Source of the DNA: OLB4 sp002050165
GTDB lineage: Bacteria > Bacteroidota > Ignavibacteria > Tepidaquicellales > Tepidaquicellaceae
Length of the DNA stretch: 40,780 nucleotides
Direction: 5' to 3'
Assembly: GCA_030263475.1 (NCBI GenBank)
Contig: SZPC01000013.1
Location: forward strand, 1-40,780
The position numbers were made by a program, and so were the translations under genes. Positions 1-8,844 of this stretch are shown one piece after another. Position 1 is the first letter of the stretch, and every line of letters starts with the position of its first letter. A model generated the notes under the pieces. The model did no database searches, had not been told where the DNA came from, and saw nothing but the letters and a program-made list of their open reading frames with translations.

Positions 1-1833
1 AGTTCCAACAGTTTGTCTGTTCCAGCCAGGACCACCATCAGGATTTAGTTTACCCCAGCCCGGAGGCGGGAATGTTACACTTTCAAAAGATTCCGGAAAT
101 GCTGAACTGCCACCGCCGCCACCAACGTTTATTGTAAGTTCCCTTTTATGAACCGGCGTCCCGTTAGGACCTTGTGAGGTAACAGTTAGCGTATAATTTC
201 CGGTTGGAACTCCACCGGAAGTTGTAATCTGAATTGGTAAATTCCCCGGAGGAGACGATAAAGTCTGACCTGACGGGTAGCCAATATTTATATTACCGGC
301 ACCTGGTGTAGGTGAAATTGAATGCGAAACCTGAACGTTATCTGAATACAATTTTACGCTTGGAACCTGCATTTGGACTGTTTGATTACCACCGGATCCG
401 GGGATAGTAATTGAAGCAGTGGATAATTTCATTGCGTAATCCGGGAAATATGCAACGTATGATGCAAAATTATTATTCCTGAAATCTGCCCATGTTAATG
501 CTGACACCTTGGAATTTGAGACTATCCCGTTGTAATCCCCCTGGTAGCGCGGTGTTCCGCCACCTCCGCATGAGGAACAATTTATCCTCATTTTTTTATT
601 TGATATTTTCTGATTGGTTACAAATGTCTGACCTCCATCGTCTGAATAACTTGCGTAAATCAAGGCGCTATCACTGGTAGGCGTATCCCTTGTATCCATC
701 CATTGTACGTACAATCTCCCGGTTTGAACATCACACCAAATTGCCGGGTGCCACTGATTGTGATTTTGGGAATTTGCATCGTCATTTACTCTTACTTCGC
801 TTGAAAACGTTGTACCGCCATTGGTTGAGTACCGGCAAAATATATCTGGTTTATTTCCATTACCTGCAGGCTGATTTGAGGCATAGACGATATAGAGCCG
901 ACCCCTGTAAGTCCCTGAGCTGTTGTCAGCAGCAATGAACGGGTACGGTCGTGTCCTCATGTTCTGAACCGAATTCCTTCCGCTTACATTAGTGCCGACG
1001 TAATTTGAGAAATTTTGCGATGACATCGAAGTCAGACTAGCTCCACCGTTTGTTGATCTGAAAAAAGTATACGTGGAAGAGAAAGCGCTGCCGGAGTTTG
1101 TTACAGCATAAACTGCTCCACCGTTAGTTGAGCCGTATGGTCCAACTGCAACCATTGCACCAGGTAAACTATGTGGCGACATACTTTGCACAAATGAAAA
1201 AGAAGCGCCTTGGTTAGTACTTCTGGAGAAACTTGCAGTACCGCTGTTCGTCATAACACCATAAACATAGTTTTGATAACTCCCGTTAGTTTGGTCTGCT
1301 GCAATCCAGTTCTTATCGTTACCTGTATTGAATGTAAGCGCACTTGACCATGTTGTGCTATTGTTTGTTGATTTTACAACCCATGTACCGGATATAGGAC
1401 TTTTCATATTGTCGTAGTACAAATTTCCGGCACCATCGTAAGCAGTAACCGGGTCACCTGAAGAGCTTGGAAACGAAGGATTGTTTCTGTACCAGTCGTG
1501 CCCGTTGTTTGTGTACCATGTATTATTGATGTTGTATGCGACGAACATCTGTTGCGGATTATTCGGGTTCATCGAAATGTGACCTTCCGCAAAATCCACC
1601 CCAAGATAAAAATTGTCGTAACCATCGGCATCTGTAACCGGATCCGACATAAAGTTATCAGGAGTTTGAGGGTGTTGATTCAAATTATCTAAAACTTCCT
1701 GCGGGATACCGTCGAAGTTTGGATCAGCATCCCACGGATTGTTATTAAACCCGATAGAAAAACTGATAACGGAAACCAAGGCAAATACGAAAACAAAGTG
1801 CATTACCTTAAAGTTGTGTTTACTTTTTTTCAT
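1..1833 (-). CDS. Secreted BNR/sialidase-like repeat protein, C-terminus cut by window edge
   Basis: About 611 residues are visible in an open frame that runs off the left edge. The start is the ATG at 1833, followed by a basic stretch and a hydrophobic segment (about residues 12-28) that fits a signal peptide. The body carries several Asp-box-like repeats: STNNSTTWS, STNQGASF, STNGGASL, STNGGTTF and SDDGGQTF. It also has sialidase-fold phrases such as NWIAADQTNGS and QWHPAIWCD. Near the edge, after a glycine-rich linker, FPESFESVTFPPPGW resembles the start of a cleaved-adhesin or choice-of-anchor domain. It probably acts outside the cell, binding or cleaving glycans or acting as an adhesin; sialidase activity is not shown. 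It begins 10 bp after cinA, so co-transcription is possible. A sorting domain, if any, lies outside the window. Confidence 0.8.
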   Translation of the reverse strand, partial: MKKSKHNFKVMHFVFVFALVSVISFSIGFNNNPWDADPNFDGIPQEVLDNLNQHPQTPDNFMSDPVTDADGYDNFYLGVDFAEGHISMNPNNPQQMFVAYNINNTWYTNNGHDWYRNNPSFPSSSGDPVTAYDGAGNLYYDNMKSPISGTWVVKSTNNSTTWSSALTFNTGNDKNWIAADQTNGSYQNYVYGVMTNSGTASFSRSTNQGASFSFVQSMSPHSLPGAMVAVGPYGSTNGGAVYAVTNSGSAFSSTYTFFRSTNGGASLTSMSSQNFSNYVGTNVSGRNSVQNMRTRPYPFIAADNSSGTYRGRLYIVYASNQPAGNGNKPDIFCRYSTNGGTTFSSEVRVNDDANSQNHNQWHPAIWCDVQTGRLYVQWMDTRDTPTSDSALIYASYSDDGGQTFVTNQKISNKKMRINCSSCGGGGTPRYQGDYNGIVSNSKVSALTWADFRNNNFASYVAYFPDYAMKLSTASITIPGSGGNQTVQMQVPSVKLYSDNVQVSHSISPTPGAGNINIGYPSGQTLSSPPGNLPIQITTSGGVPTGNYTLTVTSQGPNGTPVHKRELTINVGGGGGSSAFPESFESVTFPPPGWGKLNPDGGPGWNRQTVGT

Positions 1834-1843
1834 GTTTTTTAAT

Positions 1844-3103
1844 TTAATTTTTGGGTGAATTTTTTAATAGCTTCAGCCGGAGAATATTCAGTGCATTCTG
1901 AGTAGCACGTTCAATGACCCTCTGTCTGTTATTTCCGAAAATAAACTTTTTGGTAAAACTATCATATTCCGAAACAAATCCTATCCAAACTAAACCTATC
2001 GGTTTTTCATCTGAACCGCCTGTCGGACCTGCAATTCCGGTTGTAGAAATCGCAAAATCTGTCCCGAATTTTTTCAAACAACCAATTGCCATCTCCTTTG
2101 CCGTTTGTTCGCTTACTGCACCGAAACTCTTTATTGTCTCTTCATTCACACCAAGTATTTTCACTTTTGATTCATTCGAATAAGCGCAAACCCCTCCCAG
2201 ATAATAATCTGAACTTCCAGCAACGCTTACAATTTTTTCGGATATCATACCACCGGTACACGATTCCGCTACTGATATGGTTTTACCTAACGATCTTAAC
2301 AGATTACCGATAACAACTTCATTGCGGACATCTTCACCGACGTAATATATCCCGAGTTCACTTTTTAGATTTTCGGTTAATATATTTAAATTCCGTTCAA
2401 GCAGTGTTTCATCGCTACCTGATACATCAATTCTCAACCGGACTCCTGTAGCATCTGGAAGATAAGCAAGTTTTCCACCTTTTAACAAAGATGATTTATC
2501 GCCAATTAGTTCATACAAGGCAGATTCGGAAATCCCGGTAGTAACCAAAGTCTTGCTTCTGAAAAATTGTAAACCTTTATCATTAAATTTTCTCTTCAAC
2601 ATCGGAATTACAATTTCAGACATCATCTCTTTCATTTCATACGGTACACCCGGAAGTGATATAACAATTTTCCCATGTTCTTCAAACCACATCCCAGGAG
2701 CAGTTCCATTCTTGTTTGGAATCACTTTACATTTTGAAGGTACTTCCGCCTGGTGTTTGTTTATTTCAGGCATAGGTATCTGCCTTTTTGCGAAGAGCGA
2801 CTCGACTTGAGCTAAAACATCTTCATTTAAAATTAAACGGTCATTATAAAATTTAACGAGAAGCGGTTTAGTAAGGTCATCATGAGTCGGTCCAAGCCCC
2901 CCGGTTATAATTGTAATATCAAAATTCTTTATACTGTCCTCAAACTCATTTAAAATGTCTTCTTCAACGTCGCCTACACAAACCATCCGTGTTACGGGAA
3001 TACCAATTTCGCGCAATACACTTCCGATATATGCTGAATTTGAATTTGTAATCTGTCCTATGAGTAATTCATCACCGATTGAAAGAACTTTAGCTATTGG
3101 CAA
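1844..3103 (-). CDS. cinA: CinA family protein (MoaB-like domain plus NMN deamidase domain)
   Basis: This 419-residue protein has the full two-domain CinA layout. The N-terminal molybdopterin-binding-like (COG1058) domain shows GDELLIGQITNSN at about 10-22, TGGLGPTHDD at 67-76 and LPGVPYEM at 150-157. The C-terminal nicotinamide-nucleotide amidohydrolase domain shows AESCTGG at 279-285 and STTGIAGPTGG at 353-363. In studied members the C-domain converts NMN to nicotinate mononucleotide in pyridine-nucleotide salvage, and the N-domain has ADP-ribose pyrophosphatase activity. The start is TTG at 3103, since no in-frame ATG lies upstream and the conserved fold begins at once. It follows pgpA by 8 bp. 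The link to competence seen in Gram-positives is only historical, although dprA also lies in this window. Confidence 0.93.
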   Translation of the reverse strand: MPIAKVLSIGDELLIGQITNSNSAYIGSVLREIGIPVTRMVCVGDVEEDILNEFEDSIKNFDITIITGGLGPTHDDLTKPLLVKFYNDRLILNEDVLAQVESLFAKRQIPMPEINKHQAEVPSKCKVIPNKNGTAPGMWFEEHGKIVISLPGVPYEMKEMMSEIVIPMLKRKFNDKGLQFFRSKTLVTTGISESALYELIGDKSSLLKGGKLAYLPDATGVRLRIDVSGSDETLLERNLNILTENLKSELGIYYVGEDVRNEVVIGNLLRSLGKTISVAESCTGGMISEKIVSVAGSSDYYLGGVCAYSNESKVKILGVNEETIKSFGAVSEQTAKEMAIGCLKKFGTDFAISTTGIAGPTGGSDEKPIGLVWIGFVSEYDSFTKKFIFGNNRQRVIERATQNALNILRLKLLKNSPKN

Positions 3104-3111
3104 GGCGGGTT

Positions 3112-3645
3112 CTATTGATTTATCAAATAACCTGTTATAAATCCGTTAACAATAAAAGTTACAATCCCTGCATATATTGCAGCTATAACATCATCCATCA
3201 TTATACCGACTGGTGAATCTATTTTATCAAAATATTTTGCGGGAGCGAGTTTTATAATATCGAAAATTCTGAAACTAATAAATGCAACTCCGGTCATCAA
3301 TATTTTAACATCAAATTCAGCCGCGTCAAAATAAAAAACAATGAATAATCCTGAAACCCACATTCCAACGAACTCATCTATAACAACCTCATGTGGATCG
3401 CTGCCGTATTTTTTCATCATATCGTTTGCAGAATAAATACCGAGAATAAAAAAAACTAAAATTATTGACCCAAGTATAAAGATATTTATTCCCGGGATAA
3501 AAAATACGATACAAGCAACCAGGCTTGCCACTGTACCACTTGCGAACGGAAAATATCCGGTGAATAATCCCGATCCGATAATATTGTTAATAAGTCCGAC
3601 TTTATGTTCCGGGTTTACGACGAGTCTTTTTTTATGAAACCTCAT
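3112..3645 (-). CDS. pgpA: Phosphatidylglycerophosphatase A
   Basis: The 177-residue product dephosphorylates phosphatidylglycerophosphate to phosphatidylglycerol at the inner membrane. Family motifs are clear: GSGLFTGYFPFASGT near residue 29, DPHEVVIDEFVGMW near the middle, and FRIFDIIKLAPAKYFD followed by GIMMDDVIAAIYAG toward the C-terminus. The acidic residues in these motifs bind Mg2+ in this family. Several hydrophobic segments fit a multi-pass membrane protein. The ATG start overlaps the stop of pgsA as ATGA, so the two consecutive enzymes of the pathway are probably translationally coupled. Confidence 0.93.
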   Translation of the reverse strand: MRFHKKRLVVNPEHKVGLINNIIGSGLFTGYFPFASGTVASLVACIVFFIPGINIFILGSIILVFFILGIYSANDMMKKYGSDPHEVVIDEFVGMWVSGLFIVFYFDAAEFDVKILMTGVAFISFRIFDIIKLAPAKYFDKIDSPVGIMMDDVIAAIYAGIVTFIVNGFITGYLINQ

Positions 3646-4214
3646 CCTGAATACTTTCTTAAGTCAAACAGATATTGCAAACCTGTATATAAAGTAATTA
3701 TCGTTATGCCAAAAAGTAATACATAATTCAAATCAGAATTTAAAAACCCTTCTGAAATTTTTACAATTTCACTTTGTGGAAACAGTTCAATCATAAGTAG
3801 AATCAACAGTATTAAAAAAATGTATGACATCTGGATAAAGGTTTTGACTTTAGCTGAAAACTTTGTGGGTAAGGTTTTACCCTTATATTCCTGAAGCGAC
3901 CTCAACAGTGTGATTCCTATATCGCGGACTATAATTACAATGAGCATCCAAAGTGGCATAATCCCGATAATGTAAAAAAGCAAGAACGCGAAAGACGTTA
4001 AAACCTTATCAGCGAGCGGGTCTAAAAACACGCCTAATCTTGACGTCATTCCGTATCTTCTGGCAATAACTCCGTCATACCAATCAGTTAAAACCGCAAC
4101 AAAAAAAACTGCAATGGCAATTTCTTTGTAAAACATTCCTTCAATCATATACAAAACAAGAAAAACCGGGGCAAGTATAATCCTTAATAAAGATAATTGG
4201 TTAGGGTAGGTCAT
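3642..4214 (-). CDS. pgsA: CDP-diacylglycerol-glycerol-3-phosphate 3-phosphatidyltransferase
   Basis: This membrane enzyme transfers a phosphatidyl group from CDP-diacylglycerol to glycerol-3-phosphate, the committed step to phosphatidylglycerol. The complete CDP-alcohol phosphotransferase signature is present with exact spacing: D44, D47-G48, A51-R52, G61, D65 and D69. Four to five hydrophobic helices follow. I start it at the ATG at 4214, giving 190 residues, 7 bp after the thiolase stop. The open frame extends 33 codons further upstream, but that part overlaps the thiolase and does not look like the family. The next gene, pgpA, encodes the following pathway step. Confidence 0.92.
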   Translation of the reverse strand: MTYPNQLSLLRIILAPVFLVLYMIEGMFYKEIAIAVFFVAVLTDWYDGVIARRYGMTSRLGVFLDPLADKVLTSFAFLLFYIIGIMPLWMLIVIIVRDIGITLLRSLQEYKGKTLPTKFSAKVKTFIQMSYIFLILLILLMIELFPQSEIVKISEGFLNSDLNYVLLFGITIITLYTGLQYLFDLRKYSG

Positions 4215-4221
4215 TACTAAG

Positions 4222-5427
4222 TTATATCCGTTCAATAATTGAAGCAATCCCTTGGCCGACGCCGATACACATCGTTGCCAAACCATACCGCGCCTGTTTC
4301 CTCTCAAGTTCATTCAGTAATGTTACGATAATTCTTGAACCAGTGCTTCCCAACGGATGTCCGAGCGCAATTGCTCCTCCATTTACGTTAATTTTTTCCG
4401 GTTCAAGACCCAGGAGGTCAATACAGGCAATGGACTGAGCAGCAAAAGCTTCATTTAGTTCAATAAGATTAATGTCGCTAAGGTTTAATCCGGCTTTGGA
4501 AAGAGCTTTTTTAGTTGCCGGGACTGGACCGATTCCCATACATGACGGATCAACACCTACAACTGCAGACGATACATATCTTGCTCGTGGTTTCAAATTA
4601 TATTTCGAGACAAATTCTTCCGATGCAATCATTAGCAAACTGGCGCCGTCGTTTATCCCGCTCGAATTTCCTGCTGTAACAGTTCCCCCCTCCCTGAATG
4701 CAGGCTTAAGTTTTGCCAATGCTTCAATAGTTGTGTCAAACCTCGGAAATTCATCCGTATCAAAAATTACAGTTTCCCTCTTCCCCTTTATTTCTACAGG
4801 AACAATCTCCGGCTTGAACTTTCCGGCTTCAATTGCAGCTTTTGCCTTCATCTGTGAATTATATGCAAACTTATCTTGTCTTTCCCGCGACACCGAATAC
4901 TTTTCCGCAACATTTTCGGCAGTTTCACCCATTGAAAACGGATAGTGTAATTTTGCAAGGACAGGGTTTGTAAATCTCCACCCAATGGTTGTATCGTACA
5001 TTTCTGCATTTCGTCCGAACGGATCTTTATTTTTTGCAATAACAAAAGGAGCCCGTGACATTGATTCAACCCCACCGACGAGATAACAATCGCCATCGTT
5101 ATTCCGTATCGCCCGTACTCCGTCAATAAACGCCTGCATGCCCGAACCGCATAAACGGTTTACAGTTACACCGGAAGTTTTAATATCCAATCCTGAAAGT
5201 AAAACACACATTCTCGCAATATTCCTGTTTTCCTCTCCGGCGCCATTTGCATTCCCTAAGATTACATCTTCAATTTCTGACAAAGGAACTCCGTTGAAAT
5301 TCCGTTTAACGATTTCTTTTATCAGCAAAGTCTCAAGGTCATCCGGTCTCACCGTGCTTAACGATCCTGCAAATTTCCCGATCGGTGTTCGGATTGCATC
5401 AATTATAAATACTTCCCTTGGTTTCAT
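4222..5427 (-). CDS. Thiolase (acetyl-CoA acyltransferase, PcaF/FadA-like)
   Basis: This 401-residue thiolase makes or cleaves 3-ketoacyl-CoA. Catalytic residues are visible: nucleophile C93 in RLCGSGMQ, H357 in ALGHPLGSTG and C387 in TMCIGVGQG, plus NEAFAAQ at 325-331. The opening (VFIIDAIRTPIGKFAGSL) and the TIGWRFTNP region resemble 3-oxoadipyl-CoA thiolases (PcaF/PaaJ), but no aromatic degradation genes are nearby. Fatty-acid oxidation or acetoacetyl-CoA metabolism is equally plausible. The ATG at 5427 is preferred over an in-frame TTG two codons upstream, because it overlaps the previous stop as ATGA. It shares a run with acs, which supplies acetyl-CoA. Confidence 0.9.
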   Translation of the reverse strand: MKPREVFIIDAIRTPIGKFAGSLSTVRPDDLETLLIKEIVKRNFNGVPLSEIEDVILGNANGAGEENRNIARMCVLLSGLDIKTSGVTVNRLCGSGMQAFIDGVRAIRNNDGDCYLVGGVESMSRAPFVIAKNKDPFGRNAEMYDTTIGWRFTNPVLAKLHYPFSMGETAENVAEKYSVSRERQDKFAYNSQMKAKAAIEAGKFKPEIVPVEIKGKRETVIFDTDEFPRFDTTIEALAKLKPAFREGGTVTAGNSSGINDGASLLMIASEEFVSKYNLKPRARYVSSAVVGVDPSCMGIGPVPATKKALSKAGLNLSDINLIELNEAFAAQSIACIDLLGLEPEKINVNGGAIALGHPLGSTGSRIIVTLLNELERKQARYGLATMCIGVGQGIASIIERI

Positions 5428-6029
5428 TGGCAATAAGATTTATATACTAACATGTAATTATATATAATCTCTTTAGCCTGTGGAGTTAAATCAGGTAATA
5501 GATTCTTATTTGAATTTACATTATCGTAAACCTTCCAGACTTCACAAAAATCTTCGTTCATAACCAACTGTGCTTTGATTAAGGAATGTATGACATTAAT
5601 TGTATAACTATATTTGTCCTTTTGAAGCGCTTTCTCCAGAATCGGTAAAGCCACTTCCGGTTTGAAATAATCATCCATAACCACGAGATAACCCAGAACC
5701 ATTAGCTGAGGCGCAGACATTTGCTCTAAATCAAGCTCATCCCAGTTTTTACCGTAAATATACTTACTGTAAAGATTTGCATTATTCTTACCTGATTCAT
5801 CCCATCCAAGTGCATTTATCAGAGCGGCTTTCATCTCGACAGGATTGGAATCATTGTTTAAATATTTTGCATTTTCCTTTGACATATATCCGCAATGTTT
5901 AGCTTCGTCTATCATTGAATTGTATAAATAAACTTCATAAAATGTCGTTGAAGTTATGGGTGAATCAGCAAATGACACTGAACAAAAAATTATACTCAGA
6001 AATGTAATAACAGGAAAAAAGAATTTCAT
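5424..6029 (-). CDS. Exported protein of unknown function
   Basis: I do not recognise this 201-residue protein. It starts with a convincing signal peptide (MKFFFPVITFLSIIFC, then SVSFADS with cleavage likely after the FA or AD). The mature part is about 180 residues, acidic, rich in Tyr, Asn and Leu, and looks helical. Its alternation of short helices around residues 110-180 could be TPR-like, but no repeat is clear. Mature cysteines are few: one near HCGYM, one in EDFCEVW and one at the C-terminus (SYCQ). The stop overlaps the thiolase start as ATGA, so the two are probably translated together. It sits 69 bp after the small lipoprotein gene. A periplasmic location is inferred. Confidence 0.75.
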   Translation of the reverse strand: MKFFFPVITFLSIIFCSVSFADSPITSTTFYEVYLYNSMIDEAKHCGYMSKENAKYLNNDSNPVEMKAALINALGWDESGKNNANLYSKYIYGKNWDELDLEQMSAPQLMVLGYLVVMDDYFKPEVALPILEKALQKDKYSYTINVIHSLIKAQLVMNEDFCEVWKVYDNVNSNKNLLPDLTPQAKEIIYNYMLVYKSYCQ

Positions 6030-6098
6030 TTTTGATTTTTGTATTTAATAACCTTTGGTTAGTTTTTTTAACTAGCTATCGTTTTCCAATCAAATTTT

Positions 6099-6632
6099 TT
6101 ACTTAGTCGGCGATAATATTTTAAAACTATTCCCGCTCCGGTACAAGTAAAATGAGAATTTCCGGTCATTGCCAGTGTGAAATTTCACTTTGCCATTTAC
6201 AACCATCATCATCATTTTTGTTTCGAGATTTGAAATTTCCGAATAATTAAATTCCCTGATATTATTCAAAATTGACATTTCAGAATTATCCCCTGATTTA
6301 TTTGCCGGCTCATTTTGTCCGTCGAGGTTAAAACCTTTGAGAATTGTCCCCTGAAGTTGAGATTTGTGTATCCCGGTATTCCCTGTAATATCCGAATTGA
6401 AAAACATAATTACCCGTTCCCAGTTGCCGGATTCAACAGAAAACTTGAGGTCATCAAGAAATAACTGCAGAATTTTATCTTCAACCCTAAATGGAGCTAT
6501 CGTTTCGGTCATAATATCACGAGAGTCGGATTCTGTCGAATCCGCAACAGATACAATTTCTTCCTCTTCGTGGAGGGATGAGCAACTGCAAAACAGCAAA
6601 ATTATCGGGAGAATAAAATAAATTAATTTCAA
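6099..6632 (-). CDS. Small lipoprotein of unknown function
   Basis: This 177-residue product has a type II signal sequence: MKLIYFILPIILLFCSC, with the lipidated cysteine probably C17, followed by SS and an acidic EEEE stretch. The mature part has a low-complexity linker to about residue 45, then a compact domain ending in beta-rich segments (NGKVKFHTG, KFSFYLYRSG, NSFKILSP). That ending suggests a small mixed fold such as NTF2-like, but this is only an impression. The start is TTG at 6632, overlapping the acs stop as TTGA; later methionines would lose the signal peptide. Coupling to acs at this junction is unusual for a lipoprotein. No family is recognised. Confidence 0.72.
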   Translation of the reverse strand: MKLIYFILPIILLFCSCSSLHEEEEIVSVADSTESDSRDIMTETIAPFRVEDKILQLFLDDLKFSVESGNWERVIMFFNSDITGNTGIHKSQLQGTILKGFNLDGQNEPANKSGDNSEMSILNNIREFNYSEISNLETKMMMMVVNGKVKFHTGNDRKFSFYLYRSGNSFKILSPTK

Positions 6633-8590
6633 TCTTCTTCTTCCTGACGGAGTTTTTCAAGTACACTGAAATCCTCTAATGTGGTTGTATCACCCTTCAC
6701 TACACCGCTTGATGCAAGTTCCCTTAGCAACCTTCTCATAATTTTTCCGCTTCGTGTTTTCGGTAACCCATCTGTAAATCGTATTTCATCCGGTCTAGCA
6801 AGCGCTCCGATTTCTGTTACAACCCATTGTTTGAGCTCTTCCTTCAATTCATTAGACGGAGTGTGGCTAGCTTCAAGGGTTACAAATGCACAAATCGAGC
6901 TCCCTTTAATTTCATCCGGTTTTCCAACAACTGCCGCTTCAGCAACTTTCTGATGTGACACCAATGCAGATTCAATCTCGGCTGTTCCGAGACGGTGACC
7001 ACTTACGTTTATCACATCGTCAACCCTTCCCATTACCCAGAAATATCCGTCTTTATCCTGCCTTGCACCGTCACCGGAAAAATATAGTCCAGGATAATCA
7101 CTGAAATATTGTTTCTTAAACCGTGCATCATCTCCATAGATCGTCCTCAAAATAGAGGGCCAGTGTTTCTTAATTATTAAAAATCCACCTGTACCTTTCG
7201 GTACGGGTTTACCCTGCTTATCAACAACCATCGGTTCAACTCCAAAAAATGGCAATGTAGCTGAACCCGGTTTAGTCGGAATTGCACCGGGTAATGGTGA
7301 AATCATGATCACACCGGTTTCAGTTTGCCACCATGTATCAACTATCGGACATCGTTTTTTCCCGACTACTTTATGATACCACATCCAGGCTTCGGGATTT
7401 ATCGGTTCACCAACTGTACCAAGCAATCTAAGCGAGTCGAGTTTGTGCCTTTCAACCCAGTGATCTCCCCATTTTATAAAAGCTCTGATGGCAGTAGGAG
7501 CGGTATAAAATATAGTTACTTTATATTTGTCAATTATCTTCCAGAAACGGTCGGGTTCAGGGTAATTGGGAGCACCTTCGTATATTACCACGGTTGCGCC
7601 ATTTTGAAGCGGACCGTATGTAACATAACTATGCCCGGTAACCCAACCGACATCAGCGGTACACCAAAAGACATCTTCATCTTTTAAATCAAAAACATAC
7701 TTTGTCGTTATGTAAGTAAATACAGAATAACCGCCGGTTGTGTGGAGTATTCCTTTAGGCTTACCAGTTGTTCCGCTTGTGTATAAAATATACAATGGAT
7801 GTTCCGAATCAAGTTCCGCAGGTTTACAGTATTCTTCGGCATCTTCCATCTCTACGTGATACCATTTATCCATCATTTCATTAAATTTGATAGGATTAGA
7901 CGCACGTTTAACTACTATTACATTCTGAACTGACGGACATTCAATTATTGCTTTATCAACCGCATCTTTGAGCTTTATAATTTTTCCACGTCTTGAACAG
8001 CCATCAGCGGTAACAACCAATTTTGCTTTAGCGTCATTTATCCTGTCAATTAAAGCTTGCGATGAAAACCCGCCGAAAACTATTGAGTGAATTGCGCCTA
8101 TCCTTGTACATGCAAGCATAGCAATAATTGCTTCAGGTATTAACGGCATATAGATGCAAACACGGTCCCCCTTTTTAATCCCATTACCTTTCAGAACGTT
8201 TGCAAATTTATTGACCTGAATATATAACTGATGATAGGTTAATGAAATTGAATCGCCCTTTTCACCCTCGAAAAATATTGCAACCTTATTACGTCTGTGT
8301 GTTACAATATGCCTGTCAAGACAGTTGTATGACATATTCAACTTCCCGCCAATAAACCACTTTGAATGTGGCGCTTTCCATTGGGATACTTTCTTCCATT
8401 TCTTAAACCAGTGAATTTCAGATGCAATCTTTGCCCAGAACTTATCGGGATTCTTAATAGATTCCCTATACATTTTTTTGTACTGTGCCATCGAACTTAT
8501 AATTGCATTTTTTGAAAATGACTGAGAGGGCTTGAATGTCCTTCTCTCTTTTGAGAGCGATGTAATTTTTTGCGATTCGGCTTTGGCCAT
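6629..8590 (-). CDS. acs: Acetyl-CoA synthetase
   Basis: This enzyme converts acetate, ATP and CoA to acetyl-CoA through acetyl-AMP in the cytoplasm. The sequence shows the adenylate-forming signature YTSGTTGKPKG near residue 270, WWQTETG in the core, and PKTRSGKIMRR with the lysine at 616. That lysine is the equivalent of the residue regulated by acetylation in other Acs proteins. I start at the ATG at 8590, giving 653 residues, almost exactly the E. coli length. The frame stays open 28 codons upstream to a TTG at 8674 and would add a hydrophobic stretch, which I regard as spurious. It is the first gene of a minus-strand run that continues to the left edge. Confidence 0.95.
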   Translation of the reverse strand: MAKAESQKITSLSKERRTFKPSQSFSKNAIISSMAQYKKMYRESIKNPDKFWAKIASEIHWFKKWKKVSQWKAPHSKWFIGGKLNMSYNCLDRHIVTHRRNKVAIFFEGEKGDSISLTYHQLYIQVNKFANVLKGNGIKKGDRVCIYMPLIPEAIIAMLACTRIGAIHSIVFGGFSSQALIDRINDAKAKLVVTADGCSRRGKIIKLKDAVDKAIIECPSVQNVIVVKRASNPIKFNEMMDKWYHVEMEDAEEYCKPAELDSEHPLYILYTSGTTGKPKGILHTTGGYSVFTYITTKYVFDLKDEDVFWCTADVGWVTGHSYVTYGPLQNGATVVIYEGAPNYPEPDRFWKIIDKYKVTIFYTAPTAIRAFIKWGDHWVERHKLDSLRLLGTVGEPINPEAWMWYHKVVGKKRCPIVDTWWQTETGVIMISPLPGAIPTKPGSATLPFFGVEPMVVDKQGKPVPKGTGGFLIIKKHWPSILRTIYGDDARFKKQYFSDYPGLYFSGDGARQDKDGYFWVMGRVDDVINVSGHRLGTAEIESALVSHQKVAEAAVVGKPDEIKGSSICAFVTLEASHTPSNELKEELKQWVVTEIGALARPDEIRFTDGLPKTRSGKIMRRLLRELASSGVVKGDTTTLEDFSVLEKLRQEEED

Positions 8591-8844
8591 TTGATGAATA
8601 TTTGTTATTAAATTAATTGAGAAAAATACCAATAACAGATTAAAATATAAACATAGATTCAGCTTGAATTTCAAACTGTGTTTGTTCTTTCGGTTAAAAA
8701 AAGTGTTCGATTTTTTTCGTCAGTTATAAACATTTGCTTGAGTTTTAATCTTCATACTCAGATTTCATCAATTATTATTAGCTGAATTCAAAATTCCATT
8801 TAATACGTCATGAACATAGATTATTTTGCAGAACAAAATTATCC
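8591..8844. promoter_or_regulatory. Divergent intergenic region between acs and murI
   Basis: This 254-bp AT-rich gap separates the acs run (minus) from murI-pyrE (plus), so promoters for both should lie here. I could not pick out a convincing -35/-10 pair, a Bacteroidota-type TTTG/TAnnTTTG pair, a sigma-54 box, a riboswitch or an RNA gene by eye. Confidence 0.4.

Noticed and set aside
4215..4313. 33-codon upstream extension of pgsA
   Set aside because: It lies within the 3' end of the thiolase gene, and the family starts at the ATG at 4214.
4472..4945. 157-codon open frame antisense to the thiolase
   Set aside because: It has no recognisable domain and mirrors a strongly conserved gene on the other strand.
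6046..6066. Short hairpin TAACC-TTT-GGTTA followed by T-run on the plus strand
   Set aside because: The stem is only five pairs, and no plus-strand gene ends there; it sits in the AT-rich gap between two minus-strand genes.
8591..8674. N-terminal extension of Acs from a TTG at 8674, giving a hydrophobic leader
   Set aside because: Acs is cytoplasmic, and the ATG at 8590 gives almost the exact standard length; the extension looks like chance open frame.
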